From: an uncultured Clostridia bacterium
GTDB lineage: Bacteria > Bacillota > Clostridia > Lachnospirales > Anaerotignaceae
NCBI GenBank assembly: GCA_910586765.1
Contig: CAJUJJ010000001.1
Span: 1-64,000, forward strand
Direction: 5' to 3'
Length of the DNA: 64,000 bases
Both the position numbers and the translations under genes were made by a program. The notes below the pieces were generated by a model, which did not search any database, was not told where the DNA came from, and saw only the letters and a program-made list of their open reading frames with translations. Of the stretch, positions 25,936 through 35,502 are shown in pieces (position 1 is the stretch's first letter; each line of letters starts with the position of its first letter).

Positions 25936-27879
25936 CTATTCTGCCGAAAGAAGTATCTTGGTATTTTTATTTACTTCTTCTCCAGATTTTGGAAATTGAG
26001 TTGTAATGATTTCTCCTTCTCCTTGTATTTCATAATCGATTTCCTGCTCATACAACGCCTTTTTTGCTTCTTGTACTGTCATACCTACAAAATCAGGCAC
26101 TGTTATTTTTTGTACTTCTTCCATCTCTAATTCCTTTTGAGAATATATTGTTTCAATACCCAAATAAGGCAGTATATTTTGCAACAATTCCTTCATAACA
26201 GGCCCTGCTACACTTCCGCCGTAATAATTCCCCTGTGGTTCATTTATCAAAACCAATGACAATACTTGAGGATTTTCTGCGGGTGCAAATGTCAAAAATG
26301 ATGCAATATATTTTCCGCTTCTTCTTGGCAGTTTTTCAGAAGTTGCTGTTTTTCCACCAATACGATAGCCAGGAATATATGCTTTATTTCCTGTTCCTTC
26401 TGAAACAACACTTTCTAATATCTTTTTCATTTGTTCTGAAGTGTTTTGAGAAATCACTTGTCTTCCTTTTTCATATTCAAATGTCTGCACAACAGTTCCA
26501 TTTTCATCTAATATTTCTGTAGCAATATGAGGTGTTATTAAATTTCCACCATTTATAATGGCTGATACTGCTCTTAATAACTGTAAAGGTGTAATCTGAA
26601 AGGACTGTCCAAATGACATTGTTGCCAATTCTACTGGGCCTATATTTTCCGTTTTATGTATAATACCAACTGCTTCACCAGGCAAATCTATACCTGTTTT
26701 TTCACGAAATCCAAATTTTGTCATATAATCTGCAAATATTTCTGCTCCCATTCTTTCTGCTACTATCATAAATACAGGATTACAGGAGTTTTGAACGCCC
26801 TGTACAAATGTTTCTGCTCCATGTGTTCTAGGATATCTCCAACATTTTATTTGTCTATCTCCTGCTACATAATAGCCATTACACACAAAAGAACTTTCTG
26901 GCGTTACAACGCCTTCTTCCAATCCTGCGGAAGATGTAATTGTTTTAAATGTGCTACCTGGTTCATAAGTATCGTTTATGGCAGTATTTCTCCACATTTG
27001 ATTTAGTGCATCATTTTTTTCTTGTTCACTCATATTTCCCCAAATACCTGCTAATTCTTCACTGTTGATTGTAAAAGGGTCATTCAAATCAAAACTAGGG
27101 TAATTTGCCATAGCATATACTTCTCCATTTTGAGGGTTCATTACAATAATAATGCCATTTTTCGCTCCTTTTGCTTCTACTGCTTTCGCTAGTGTCTGCT
27201 CTGCATATTGCTGTACTACAACATCAATACTTGTCACAAGTGTTTTTCCATCTTCTGGAGCAATTCTTTCTTGTGCATTGTCTACTGTAAGCCCCCTAGA
27301 ATCTGTTAATGTCAATATTTTTCCTGCTTTTCCTTGCAAATATTCGTTATATTTTGACTCCAAGCCTATAATACCCTGATTATCTTTTCCTACAAATCCA
27401 AGCACTTGAGAAGCTAAAGAAGAATAAGGATATACTCTTTTAATATCTTCGTCCACTACAATACCTGACATTGCTTTTTTTCTAATTTCTAATGCAGTTT
27501 GTTTATCTACTTTATTTTTAATACGTACCAATGCTACATTTTGTTTTATTTTTTCTAAAACAGTATCATATTCTAGTTCCAATACATCAGACAAATATTT
27601 TGCAGTTTCTTCTTTTTGTTTTACTTGTATAGGAATAACACTAATTGTGTTGACTGTTTCTGTCAGTGCAAGCCCTACTCCATTTCTATCTAATATACTT
27701 CCTCTTTTTGGTGCAATCAGTCTATCTCTTGTTTGCTGCTCATATGCTTTACTTTGCAAATCTTCCCCTAAAACTACCTGTATATATACTACCCTAGCAA
27801 ACAATATCAGCCAACCTATACTAGCCAAAAATAAAAATATTAACAATCTTTTTTTCATCAGTATTGTAATTTTATCCAT
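25936..27879 (-). CDS. spoVD: Class B penicillin-binding protein, SpoVD-like
   Basis: A 647-aa class B transpeptidase: N-terminal membrane anchor, dimerisation domain, transpeptidase domain and a single C-terminal PASTA domain (VPDFVGMTVQEAKKAL). The active-site Ser is in PGSTFKTI and the second motif is SCN in QNSCNPVF. The third motif reads KTA (GGKTATSEK) instead of the usual KTG. One PASTA domain, the length and the position between pbpB and murE match Bacillus SpoVD, which builds spore cortex. The start is ATG 27879 because AAGGCAAGGTG precedes it; the upstream TTG at 27903 would contain that site. A palindrome CAATATA-N6-TATATTG lies at 27901-27920. Confidence 0.88.
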   Translation of the reverse strand: MDKITILMKKRLLIFLFLASIGWLILFARVVYIQVVLGEDLQSKAYEQQTRDRLIAPKRGSILDRNGVGLALTETVNTISVIPIQVKQKEETAKYLSDVLELEYDTVLEKIKQNVALVRIKNKVDKQTALEIRKKAMSGIVVDEDIKRVYPYSSLASQVLGFVGKDNQGIIGLESKYNEYLQGKAGKILTLTDSRGLTVDNAQERIAPEDGKTLVTSIDVVVQQYAEQTLAKAVEAKGAKNGIIIVMNPQNGEVYAMANYPSFDLNDPFTINSEELAGIWGNMSEQEKNDALNQMWRNTAINDTYEPGSTFKTITSSAGLEEGVVTPESSFVCNGYYVAGDRQIKCWRYPRTHGAETFVQGVQNSCNPVFMIVAERMGAEIFADYMTKFGFREKTGIDLPGEAVGIIHKTENIGPVELATMSFGQSFQITPLQLLRAVSAIINGGNLITPHIATEILDENGTVVQTFEYEKGRQVISQNTSEQMKKILESVVSEGTGNKAYIPGYRIGGKTATSEKLPRRSGKYIASFLTFAPAENPQVLSLVLINEPQGNYYGGSVAGPVMKELLQNILPYLGIETIYSQKELEMEEVQKITVPDFVGMTVQEAKKALYEQEIDYEIQGEGEIITTQFPKSGEEVNKNTKILLSAE

Positions 27880-27960
27880 AAAAAAACACCTTGCCTTTCT
27901 CAATATAGTTCAATATATTGGCAAAGGCAAAGGCATATTCATAAAATATTGTTACATTTA

Positions 27961-30219
27961 CTACTCATTTGTAGTATTATTTTCTTCGTCCTCTTTTTCT
28001 CCCATTGTCAAAGTGATTTTTGTACCTAATTCTACAGAAACACCATATTTAGGACTTTGTGACAATACAACTCCTTTTGTTTTTTCATCTTCTGCTTCTG
28101 CTTCAAAACCACTATCATTTAACAATGTAACTGCTTCTGTATACGTTTTTCCTCTTACATCTGGTACTGGCATAGTTCCTTCGTCATCTTCTCCTTTTTC
28201 AACGTAAAGTGTAATTTGACTGCCTTCTTCCAACTGTGTACCACCATGAGGAAATTGATTTACTACTACATTGCCCGTTCCTACTGTTTGATAATTTAAG
28301 TTCTTGCTATCTAATGACAACAATGTAGAAAAAATATCAGAGCCTGTATAATCATCAACTGTTACTGTACCCTGTTTCTTAGTAATTGTTGTACCGTCTT
28401 CTGCATAACTTGGTTGTATATTTTTATATTTAATAATGCTTTCCATCATTTCTTTTGTCATAGGAACTGGTGTCTGTACACCATCTTGATAGTTTTCAGG
28501 CATATATATCAGTGTCAATACAACATACTGTGGATTTTCTACTGGAAAATAAGTTAAACAACTTAATGCCCATTTATTATTTTGTTTACGACTACCATTT
28601 TGTGCTGTACCTGTTTTACCACCAATAGAATACCCTTCTATTTTTGCCTTTTTTCCTGTACCTTCTTCGATAGTTGCTTTCATCATAATACGCATAATGT
28701 CTGAAGTTTCTCTTGAAATAACACGATTTCGCACTTGAGGCTCATTTTCATAAACAATATTGCCATTTTTATCAATTACTTGTGAAACAACATAAGGTTT
28801 CATCAAATTACCACCATTTATTACTGCGGAAAATGCAGTAATTGCTTGTATCGCTGTTGCATTAAAGCCTTGTCCAAATGACATTGTTGCCAATTCTACT
28901 GGGCCAATGGCATCTTCTGCATATACTGCTTTTATAGCACTTTCTTCAGCTGGCAAATCAATGCCTGTCCTAGAACCAAAGCCAAAATCTTTAAAATATT
29001 TATACATAACCTCTCTGCCCATTCTTTGAGAAATATATATCATAGAAGGGTTACAGGACTGTGCTAACGCTCCTTGCACATCTAATACACCATGTCCAGA
29101 ACGTAAGTGACAACGCATTGTTTCTTCATACATTTCTACTGCACCAGTACAATTAAATGTATCTTCAGGACGAATAATACCTTCTTCTAATGCTGCCGCC
29201 ACTGTAATAGGTTTAAATATAGAACCTGGTTCAAAAGAACTCACTATATTAAAATTATTCCACATAGTATTTTTATAATTTATTTGTTCCTCACTTGTCA
29301 TAGCTTCCCATTCTTGTTGAAATTCTTCATCAGCCATTTCAGGTATTTCGTCAGGACTATTTAAGTCAAATGAACTGGAGTCTGCCATAGCATAAATTTC
29401 TCCTGTGTTTGGGTTCATTACCATAATTGCAACTGTTTCAGAAGGCCACTGTTGTGCTGTTTTTTGTACAATATTTTCAGCATATTGCTGCATGGTATAA
29501 TCTATTGTTGTTACAACAGTGTTGCCATCTTCTGCATCATATTCCTGTCTTACTGCTGTACTATTTCCATCATAAGCAATAAAAGAACGTCCAGGCGTTC
29601 CTGTCATATATTTATCATAATAATTTTCAATGCCCCATTTTGCATCGCCTCTCATAAATCCAATGACATGACAAGCTAATGCTTTTAAAGGATATGTTCT
29701 TTTTGTTGTTTGTTCAAAATAAATACCCTTTAATTTTTGTGCTTCCAAACTTTCTTTAATTTCTTTGTCTACACTTTTAGCTAAAACCTTCCAACTGTTG
29801 TCTGTATAAGGTTTTTGTGTTGCTGGGTCAATTTGCACACCGTGTCTTAGTTCTGTATAATCTAAATCTGGAAACACTTTTTCTAATGCCGCAAATGTTT
29901 TATCTTGCTGCTCTTTTCTTGTTTTATCATCAGAATTTGGCAAAGATAATACACGAGAATCCAATATAACATCATATACAATGGTACTTACGGCAAAAGG
30001 CTGATTATTTCTATCTACAATAGAACCTCTATTTGCTTGTACCATAACATCATAACGATTAACCTGTTGTTCTTTTGCTCTGTTTTCAAATTCTGCTCCT
30101 TTTACTGTTTTCCAATAATACACACGTCCACCCAATATTGTCAAAAATATTACAAATACAAAAAAAGCAAAATATAATCTTCCCTTAATAGGTGCTAATT
30201 TTATTCTTTTTTTCTTCAT
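27961..30219 (-). CDS. pbpB: Class B penicillin-binding protein, PBP2B/FtsI-like
   Basis: A 752-aa class B transpeptidase: an N-terminal anchor helix, a dimerisation domain, a transpeptidase domain with S-x-x-K in PGSIFKPI, S-x-N in AQSCNPSM and an intact KTG in GGKTGTAQ, then two PASTA domains at about 615-735. Two PASTA domains and the order ftsL-pbpB-spoVD match Bacillus PBP2B, the septal division transpeptidase. The last residues are acidic (GEKEDEENNTTNE). Confidence 0.9.
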   Translation of the reverse strand: MKKKRIKLAPIKGRLYFAFFVFVIFLTILGGRVYYWKTVKGAEFENRAKEQQVNRYDVMVQANRGSIVDRNNQPFAVSTIVYDVILDSRVLSLPNSDDKTRKEQQDKTFAALEKVFPDLDYTELRHGVQIDPATQKPYTDNSWKVLAKSVDKEIKESLEAQKLKGIYFEQTTKRTYPLKALACHVIGFMRGDAKWGIENYYDKYMTGTPGRSFIAYDGNSTAVRQEYDAEDGNTVVTTIDYTMQQYAENIVQKTAQQWPSETVAIMVMNPNTGEIYAMADSSSFDLNSPDEIPEMADEEFQQEWEAMTSEEQINYKNTMWNNFNIVSSFEPGSIFKPITVAAALEEGIIRPEDTFNCTGAVEMYEETMRCHLRSGHGVLDVQGALAQSCNPSMIYISQRMGREVMYKYFKDFGFGSRTGIDLPAEESAIKAVYAEDAIGPVELATMSFGQGFNATAIQAITAFSAVINGGNLMKPYVVSQVIDKNGNIVYENEPQVRNRVISRETSDIMRIMMKATIEEGTGKKAKIEGYSIGGKTGTAQNGSRKQNNKWALSCLTYFPVENPQYVVLTLIYMPENYQDGVQTPVPMTKEMMESIIKYKNIQPSYAEDGTTITKKQGTVTVDDYTGSDIFSTLLSLDSKNLNYQTVGTGNVVVNQFPHGGTQLEEGSQITLYVEKGEDDEGTMPVPDVRGKTYTEAVTLLNDSGFEAEAEDEKTKGVVLSQSPKYGVSVELGTKITLTMGEKEDEENNTTNE

Positions 30220-30229
30220 ATCTGATACA

Positions 30230-30796
30230 TCATTCCTTTTTAAATAAACCTACTATTGTTCTTACTAAAGCATTTTCTGTATTTTTGTCTTCTGGTTTTT
30301 CTGTGTCATCTTTGTAGTGAATGGTATAACTTTGTTCTGGAACATCTATGTATTGTATTTGATAAGGCTGTGGTTCTACCATACCTAATTTTTCTGTTGC
30401 AATCTGTTTTACAGTATCTAAATCCATCTGCTCTGCAACATCTATTGCTAATATTGCATTTTCACTTTTTAAATCTGCTAATTTATCTTTATATTTTTGT
30501 GTTTCTACTCTCTGTGATGTTACCATTGCACTAGACCACATAAAAGCTAATGTTCCGCAGAAAAAAACACCTAATACTAAAGCTACTTTAATACTATAAG
30601 CTCTGTTAGCTCTGCCCTGCATTGTCAAATTTTTTCTGACAGATGGTTTTGCCTTTTGTACCTTTTTTTTCTTCTTTTTAGGAGCAACATATTCTTCTTC
30701 CATAGGTTCTATATCATACGCTGCACCGCCATGTGTATAATATGCTTTGGCATCTTGATACATTTTTTTAGATACTTTTGTTTTTTTAGCTGCCAT
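30230..30796 (-). CDS. ftsL: FtsL-like cell division protein
   Basis: A 188-aa bitopic protein. It has a long basic cytoplasmic N-terminus with a Lys-rich run (PKKKKKKVQKAKP, about residue 40), one membrane helix (VALVLGVFFCGTLAFMW) and then a coiled-coil segment with heptads (QKYKDKLADLKSENAIL). A TVKQIATEKLGM element is typical of FtsL/DivIC. Sequence conservation in this family is low; the place between rsmH and pbpB supports the call. ATG 30796 is preferred over the GTG at 30808, which sits on top of the ribosome-binding site. Confidence 0.8.
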   Translation of the reverse strand: MAAKKTKVSKKMYQDAKAYYTHGGAAYDIEPMEEEYVAPKKKKKKVQKAKPSVRKNLTMQGRANRAYSIKVALVLGVFFCGTLAFMWSSAMVTSQRVETQKYKDKLADLKSENAILAIDVAEQMDLDTVKQIATEKLGMVEPQPYQIQYIDVPEQSYTIHYKDDTEKPEDKNTENALVRTIVGLFKKE

Positions 30797-30817
30797 AATT
30801 GATAACACTTCCTTATT

Positions 30818-31750
30818 TTAGATTTTTTCCAAAACACGTAATTTTGCACTTCTGGAACGATAATTTTGTTCCAATTCTTGCTCACTAGGCAATATTGGTT
30901 TTGTTGTAATGACTTTTCCCATAGGTTTTTTGCCACATACACAAACAGGAAATTCTTTAGGACACGTACAAGGATTTTGTTGCAAACGAAAAGCATTTTT
31001 TACAATACGGTCTTCTAATGAATGGAATGTAATAATGCAAAATCTTCCCTGTACATTTAATAATTCTACTGAATTCATAATTGCCTTTTCCAATACTTCT
31101 AGTTCTTTATTAACTTCTATACGTATCGCCTGAAATGTTCTTTTTGCTGGGTGAGGGCCATCTTTTCTAGCTCCTTTTGGTATTGCTTTTTTAATACATT
31201 CTACTAATTCAAATGTAGTTTGTATTGGTTTTTGTTTTCTTTGTTCCACAATAAATTTTGCAATTCTTCTTGCCCAGCGTTCTTCTCCATATTTCCATAT
31301 CACTTGATATAACTGTTCTTCACTATAATCATTTACAACATCATAAGCAGAAAAGTCACTTGTATTGTCCATTCTCATATCTAATGCTGCATCATTTTGA
31401 TAAGAAAATCCTCTTTCACTTTCATCAAGTTGATAAGAAGAAACTCCAATATCTAACAATATGCCATCAACTTTATCAATGCCTAATTGCTGCAATATCG
31501 ATTTTATGTTTACAAAATTGTCATGAACAAATGTCACTTTTTGTAAATGTTGTTTTAATCTCTCTTTTGCTGCTTCATGAGCTTGCAAATCTTGGTCTAT
31601 AGCAATCAATTTTCCCGTTGTCAATTTTTCACAAATAGCAAGAGAATGACTGCCTCCTCCCATAGTGCCATCTATGTAAATACCATTTGGCTTGATATTC
31701 AAATTTTCAATACATTCTTTTAACAGCACTGATACATGATGAAATTCCAT
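30818..31750 (-). CDS. rsmH: 16S rRNA (cytosine-1402-N4)-methyltransferase
   Basis: A 310-aa RsmH/MraW S-adenosylmethionine methyltransferase that modifies C1402 of 16S rRNA. Diagnostic parts are HHVSVLLKECIENL at the N-terminus, IDGTMGGGSHS for cofactor binding, LLDIGVSSYQLDESERGFS, and RTFQAIRIEVNKEL and FHSLEDRIVKNAF near the end. It is the first gene of the dcw operon here. mraZ, which usually precedes it, is absent. It has its own promoter at 31798-31826. Confidence 0.96.
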   Translation of the reverse strand: MEFHHVSVLLKECIENLNIKPNGIYIDGTMGGGSHSLAICEKLTTGKLIAIDQDLQAHEAAKERLKQHLQKVTFVHDNFVNIKSILQQLGIDKVDGILLDIGVSSYQLDESERGFSYQNDAALDMRMDNTSDFSAYDVVNDYSEEQLYQVIWKYGEERWARRIAKFIVEQRKQKPIQTTFELVECIKKAIPKGARKDGPHPAKRTFQAIRIEVNKELEVLEKAIMNSVELLNVQGRFCIITFHSLEDRIVKNAFRLQQNPCTCPKEFPVCVCGKKPMGKVITTKPILPSEQELEQNYRSRSAKLRVLEKI

Positions 31751-31797
31751 GTTTTTACACTCCTAGAGGCTTTTTATTATTTTGTTATTTTATCCCT

Positions 31798-31826
31798 ATT
31801 GTAATACAAATGTATCAAAAATACAA
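31798..31826 (-). promoter_or_regulatory. Promoter of the dcw operon
   Basis: On the minus strand, TTGTAT (plus 31821-31826), a 17-bp spacer and TACAAT (plus 31798-31803), 48 bp upstream of rsmH. Confidence 0.55.
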
Positions 31827-31908
31827 GGACAAACTCATAAACCATTCACTTTTTTGGCCATATATAGTGCTGTTTCTACACAGTTATACACAGCATAATT
31901 TTTTATTG

Positions 31909-32763
31909 TTATATTGCTTTTGCTTTATTATTTTGATACCAAAGCAGCACAACAGCACATACAATTAACAATGCTGATAATATTTGTGAAACAGCAAAAT
32001 TTGCTATTTTTAACTGGTCTGTCCTTAATCCTTCAATCCATACTCTACCACAAGCATATCCTAACAAATACAAACCAAATATTTCTCCATCAAATTTTTT
32101 TCTTTTTTTCAGTATAAAAAGCAACACAAATATACCTACATTCCACATAGATTCATATAAAAATGTAGGGTGTACTTGTATATATTCTACACCATTTACT
32201 GTTACCACTTTTTCCAGTACAGACGGTGCAATATTATGAACTTGCTCTTTTAAATATCTCATAGCAAAAATGTTGTCTGTATATCCTCCAAATGCTTCTC
32301 TATTAAAAAAATTTCCCCATCTACCTATTATTTGTCCCAAAAGTAAACTAGGTGCTGCGGTATCTGCTACAAGCCAAAAATTCAATTTTTTTATTCTAGT
32401 ATATACTATTACTGTAATAATACCTGCAATAATTCCTCCATATATTGCAAGACCACCTTCTCTTAATGCAAATATTTTAATAGGATTATCAACATAATAT
32501 TTCCAAGAAAATATTACGTAATATAATCTTGCACCAATTACAGAAAAAATCACACCAAACAATGCAATATCTACATAATTCTCTGTATTTTGTTGTGTTC
32601 TTTTTGCTTCTTGTACTGCCAAAGCCAATGCAAGCAATACACCACTTCCTATAATTACACCATACCAATATACGTCATATCCAAATATTTGAAATATCAC
32701 TCTGCTTAAATGCTTGATTTCAATTCCTAAATGCGGAAACCATATTTCTGGCATATTTCCCAT
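31909..32763 (-). CDS. lgt: Prolipoprotein diacylglyceryl transferase
   Basis: A 284-aa polytopic membrane enzyme that moves diacylglycerol from phosphatidylglycerol to the lipobox cysteine of prolipoproteins. The motif REGGLAIYGGIIAG and the signature GRWGNFFNREAFG are present. About seven transmembrane helices are visible. AAGGAGA lies before the ATG. It is upstream of the dcw genes and may be transcribed with the M16 genes behind it. Confidence 0.95.
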   Translation of the reverse strand: MGNMPEIWFPHLGIEIKHLSRVIFQIFGYDVYWYGVIIGSGVLLALALAVQEAKRTQQNTENYVDIALFGVIFSVIGARLYYVIFSWKYYVDNPIKIFALREGGLAIYGGIIAGIITVIVYTRIKKLNFWLVADTAAPSLLLGQIIGRWGNFFNREAFGGYTDNIFAMRYLKEQVHNIAPSVLEKVVTVNGVEYIQVHPTFLYESMWNVGIFVLLFILKKRKKFDGEIFGLYLLGYACGRVWIEGLRTDQLKIANFAVSQILSALLIVCAVVLLWYQNNKAKAI

Positions 32764-32795
32764 ACAAATTCTCCTTTCTACTTCTATTTATTTTA

Positions 32796-34061
32796 TTATT
32801 TTACAACAGAAACTGTCATATTATTTTCTAAAAAATCCTTTTGAAAAACTCTCTGTACTTCTTCTTTTTTAATTCCTTTTAAAGTATGAAATCCATCAAA
32901 CAAATCTCTATTTTTTAATGCCAGCTCCAACTGACTCATACAAATGGCATAAATAGAATTAAATCCTCTTACCATTCTACCTACTTGTTTGCTTTTTGCC
33001 CTCTCAAAAACTTCTTGTGAAATGCCTTCTTTTTGTATTTTTTCTATCTCTTTTAATAATAATTCTGCCGTTTTTTCAGCATACTCTCCTGTGGCTGAAA
33101 ATGCTGTAAAAGCATATCCATCACCAGAAAAAAACTCACAGTCTACAGGTTGCTGTATCCATTCCTTTTGATATGCTTCTTCAAAAAAAGAAGAACTTTC
33201 TCCAGCTAATATATCCATAGCCATACGCATTAAATAAATTTGTTTTAAACTTTTGCTTTCTTCTTGCGGCTTTTGTTTAAATCCTATTTGAAATATAGGT
33301 TCCATCAATGACATGTCTGTTTGACAATAAGGTTTTACTACCCCTTCTGGTTCTTTTTCAAAAAGTGAAACTGCCCTATGTCCATTTGTAGGCTTCATAA
33401 TTCTGTCTGCCATTTCTAATATTTCATCACTTTGTATATCTCCAGCACAAACTAAACAAAAATTTTCTGGTGTATAATAGGCTTCATAACTCTTTTGAAG
33501 TATCTCTTTTGTCACCTGCTGTATAGAATTTACTGTACCTGCTATAGGATTTTTTACAGTATGATTATGATACATATTTTCTAGTAAATTAAAAAATACT
33601 ATCCAACTTGGTTCATCTTGATACATTGTAATTTCACTTGCTATAATCTTTTTTTCTCTTTCTGTAGATTGTTCTGTAAAATGTGTATGTTGTACAAATG
33701 ACAAAAGTAATTTTAAATTTAATTCAAAATTTTTTTGACAGGAAAAATAATATGCTGTTTTTTGAAAATCTGTAAAAGCATTTGCTGTAGCAGACTGTTT
33801 TGAAAATGCTGTAAAAGCATCTCCCCATGATTGTTCAAAAAGTTTATGCTCTATAAAATGTGCTGTACCTAAAGGCATATCATGTTTTTGTTCTTCTGTA
33901 GGTCTTCTGTAAACAATGTCATTTGAACCAAATTTTGTACAAAGCACTGCCATTTTTTCGTCATATCCATTCTTGGGAATTATATAACATTTCATACCAG
34001 ATGACAACTTTTTTGTAATAATGGTATCTCCTATTACATTATTTTCTTTTCTCATTTCCAT
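32796..34061 (-). CDS. yfmH: M16 peptidase-like protein, YfmH type (active member)
   Basis: A 421-aa M16-family protein. The inverted zinc-binding motif H-x-x-E-H is intact (H68, E71, H72 in AHFIEHKLFEQ), so this member can be catalytic. In Firmicutes, paired YfmH/YfmF proteins are annotated as associated with EF-P 5-aminopentanol modification or as processing proteases; that role is known for the family and not shown here. It lies 15 bp downstream of its partner. Confidence 0.85.
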   Translation of the reverse strand: MEMRKENNVIGDTIITKKLSSGMKCYIIPKNGYDEKMAVLCTKFGSNDIVYRRPTEEQKHDMPLGTAHFIEHKLFEQSWGDAFTAFSKQSATANAFTDFQKTAYYFSCQKNFELNLKLLLSFVQHTHFTEQSTEREKKIIASEITMYQDEPSWIVFFNLLENMYHNHTVKNPIAGTVNSIQQVTKEILQKSYEAYYTPENFCLVCAGDIQSDEILEMADRIMKPTNGHRAVSLFEKEPEGVVKPYCQTDMSLMEPIFQIGFKQKPQEESKSLKQIYLMRMAMDILAGESSSFFEEAYQKEWIQQPVDCEFFSGDGYAFTAFSATGEYAEKTAELLLKEIEKIQKEGISQEVFERAKSKQVGRMVRGFNSIYAICMSQLELALKNRDLFDGFHTLKGIKKEEVQRVFQKDFLENNMTVSVVK

Positions 34062-34076
34062 ATTTTTTCACTCCTT

Positions 34077-35327
34077 TTACTGCAAAAAATAAATGGTATT
34101 CAAACATAATTCTTTTGCTCTTTTTTGTACATCTTGCTGTGTTACCTGCTCTATTTCTTCTATGAATTGCTCTATTGTTCTATTTGTTTTTAATATCCAC
34201 TCATTTAATGCAAAATCCATCAATGCTGTTTGACTATCTTTCATTGAAATATAATATCGTATTATACTTTGTTTTGCTTGTTCTAGTTCTTGTTTTTCCA
34301 CTGTTTTTTCTTGTAATAGTTTCAGAGAATTTTTTATTATTTCAATCGCTTTATTATAATATTGCTTTTCTATGCCTGCCTTTACCATAAGTATAGGACA
34401 AAGTCTAAATAAAAAAGAATTGATGTCATAACAAGCCCCTTCTTTTTCTCTCACATTTTGAAACAGTAGTGATGTGGGGCTACCTCCAAACAATTCATTA
34501 CAAATCAAAAGAGAAGCAAATTCTTTTTGTTCTGGCATCACTTTAGTGTCAAATCCCATCACAATACGGCTTTGTGCAGTATGAAGTGTTTGTTCAATTT
34601 GTTTTACTTCTTTATTCTGTTTTAAAACAACAGGCTCTGTTTGCCATAAAAAATCACTTTCAAAAGGCATTTTATTTGCCAATTCCATCATATCATTTTT
34701 TTGTTGTTTTTCTCCTGTCATAAATATTTCTACTTTAGAATGTTTTATAATATTTTTATAGTGCATAAGCAATATCATTTCATCTATTTCTTTTATGTCC
34801 TCTATATATCCATCTGCAAATATACCAAAAGCATTTTCTTTGCACATTTCTTCTAAACATCGTATTTTGGCATATTCCTTTTTATCATCTTGTCTACTTT
34901 TTATTTTTTCTTCTAATATTTTCTTTTCCCTCTGTACTATTTTTTTAGGAAATCCTTTTGCTTCCTCCAATGGTGCAAACAACATATTTTGTAAAAAATC
35001 AAACCCTTGTTTTAACAATTCTTTTTCATATTTTACTGTTTCTAAATAAAAAAACAATATTTGCTCTTGTCCTTTTTTTAATATAGAAACATCAAACACA
35101 CTTCCTAGCATATCGTCCATTTTTTGGCTGACTGCTCTTTTAGAAGGATATTTTTTACAGCCATTTTTTAGCACTTCTGCTAACAGTGCGGTTTTTGTAG
35201 TATTTTGTCTTGTAAGTGGTATTCTTAATAATATACTTATCACATTTGTTTTAAATTGTTGTTCTTCTAAAAAATGAATGTGACATTGTTGTATTGATTT
35301 TTTTTGTTGCTGCATTGTTATTGTCAT
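34077..35327 (-). CDS. yfmF: M16 peptidase-like protein, YfmF type (likely inactive partner)
   Basis: A 416-aa M16-family protein with the N-terminal beta-barrel start of the family (TALLAEVLKNG, KRAVSQKMDDMLGS) but without an H-x-x-E-H zinc motif. It should be the non-catalytic partner of the next gene in a heterodimer. The C-terminal domain has the typical EKEGACYDINSFLF segment. GAGGTG precedes the ATG. It is divergent from the spoVA operon. Confidence 0.82.
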   Translation of the reverse strand: MTITMQQQKKSIQQCHIHFLEEQQFKTNVISILLRIPLTRQNTTKTALLAEVLKNGCKKYPSKRAVSQKMDDMLGSVFDVSILKKGQEQILFFYLETVKYEKELLKQGFDFLQNMLFAPLEEAKGFPKKIVQREKKILEEKIKSRQDDKKEYAKIRCLEEMCKENAFGIFADGYIEDIKEIDEMILLMHYKNIIKHSKVEIFMTGEKQQKNDMMELANKMPFESDFLWQTEPVVLKQNKEVKQIEQTLHTAQSRIVMGFDTKVMPEQKEFASLLICNELFGGSPTSLLFQNVREKEGACYDINSFLFRLCPILMVKAGIEKQYYNKAIEIIKNSLKLLQEKTVEKQELEQAKQSIIRYYISMKDSQTALMDFALNEWILKTNRTIEQFIEEIEQVTQQDVQKRAKELCLNTIYFLQ

Positions 35328-35502
35328 AATTATTTCACCTCAATATTATATAATTATTTATTCTTTTCCATTCTTCTTCAAAATATCCAAGTGAAAAACC
35401 ACAGTAATACATTTTAAATTCATACATTGCTATGGAAATAAAAAGCAGTATGTATTTTATGTTTTTAGAAATAATAAAAAGGAAAAAAGGTGGTGATAAA
35501 TA

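Noticed and set aside
35341..35502. Forespore (sigma-G) promoter in front of spoVAA
   Set aside because: A CATTTTA-like -10 is visible near 35410, but no acceptable -35 lies at the right distance, so I do not list it as a feature.
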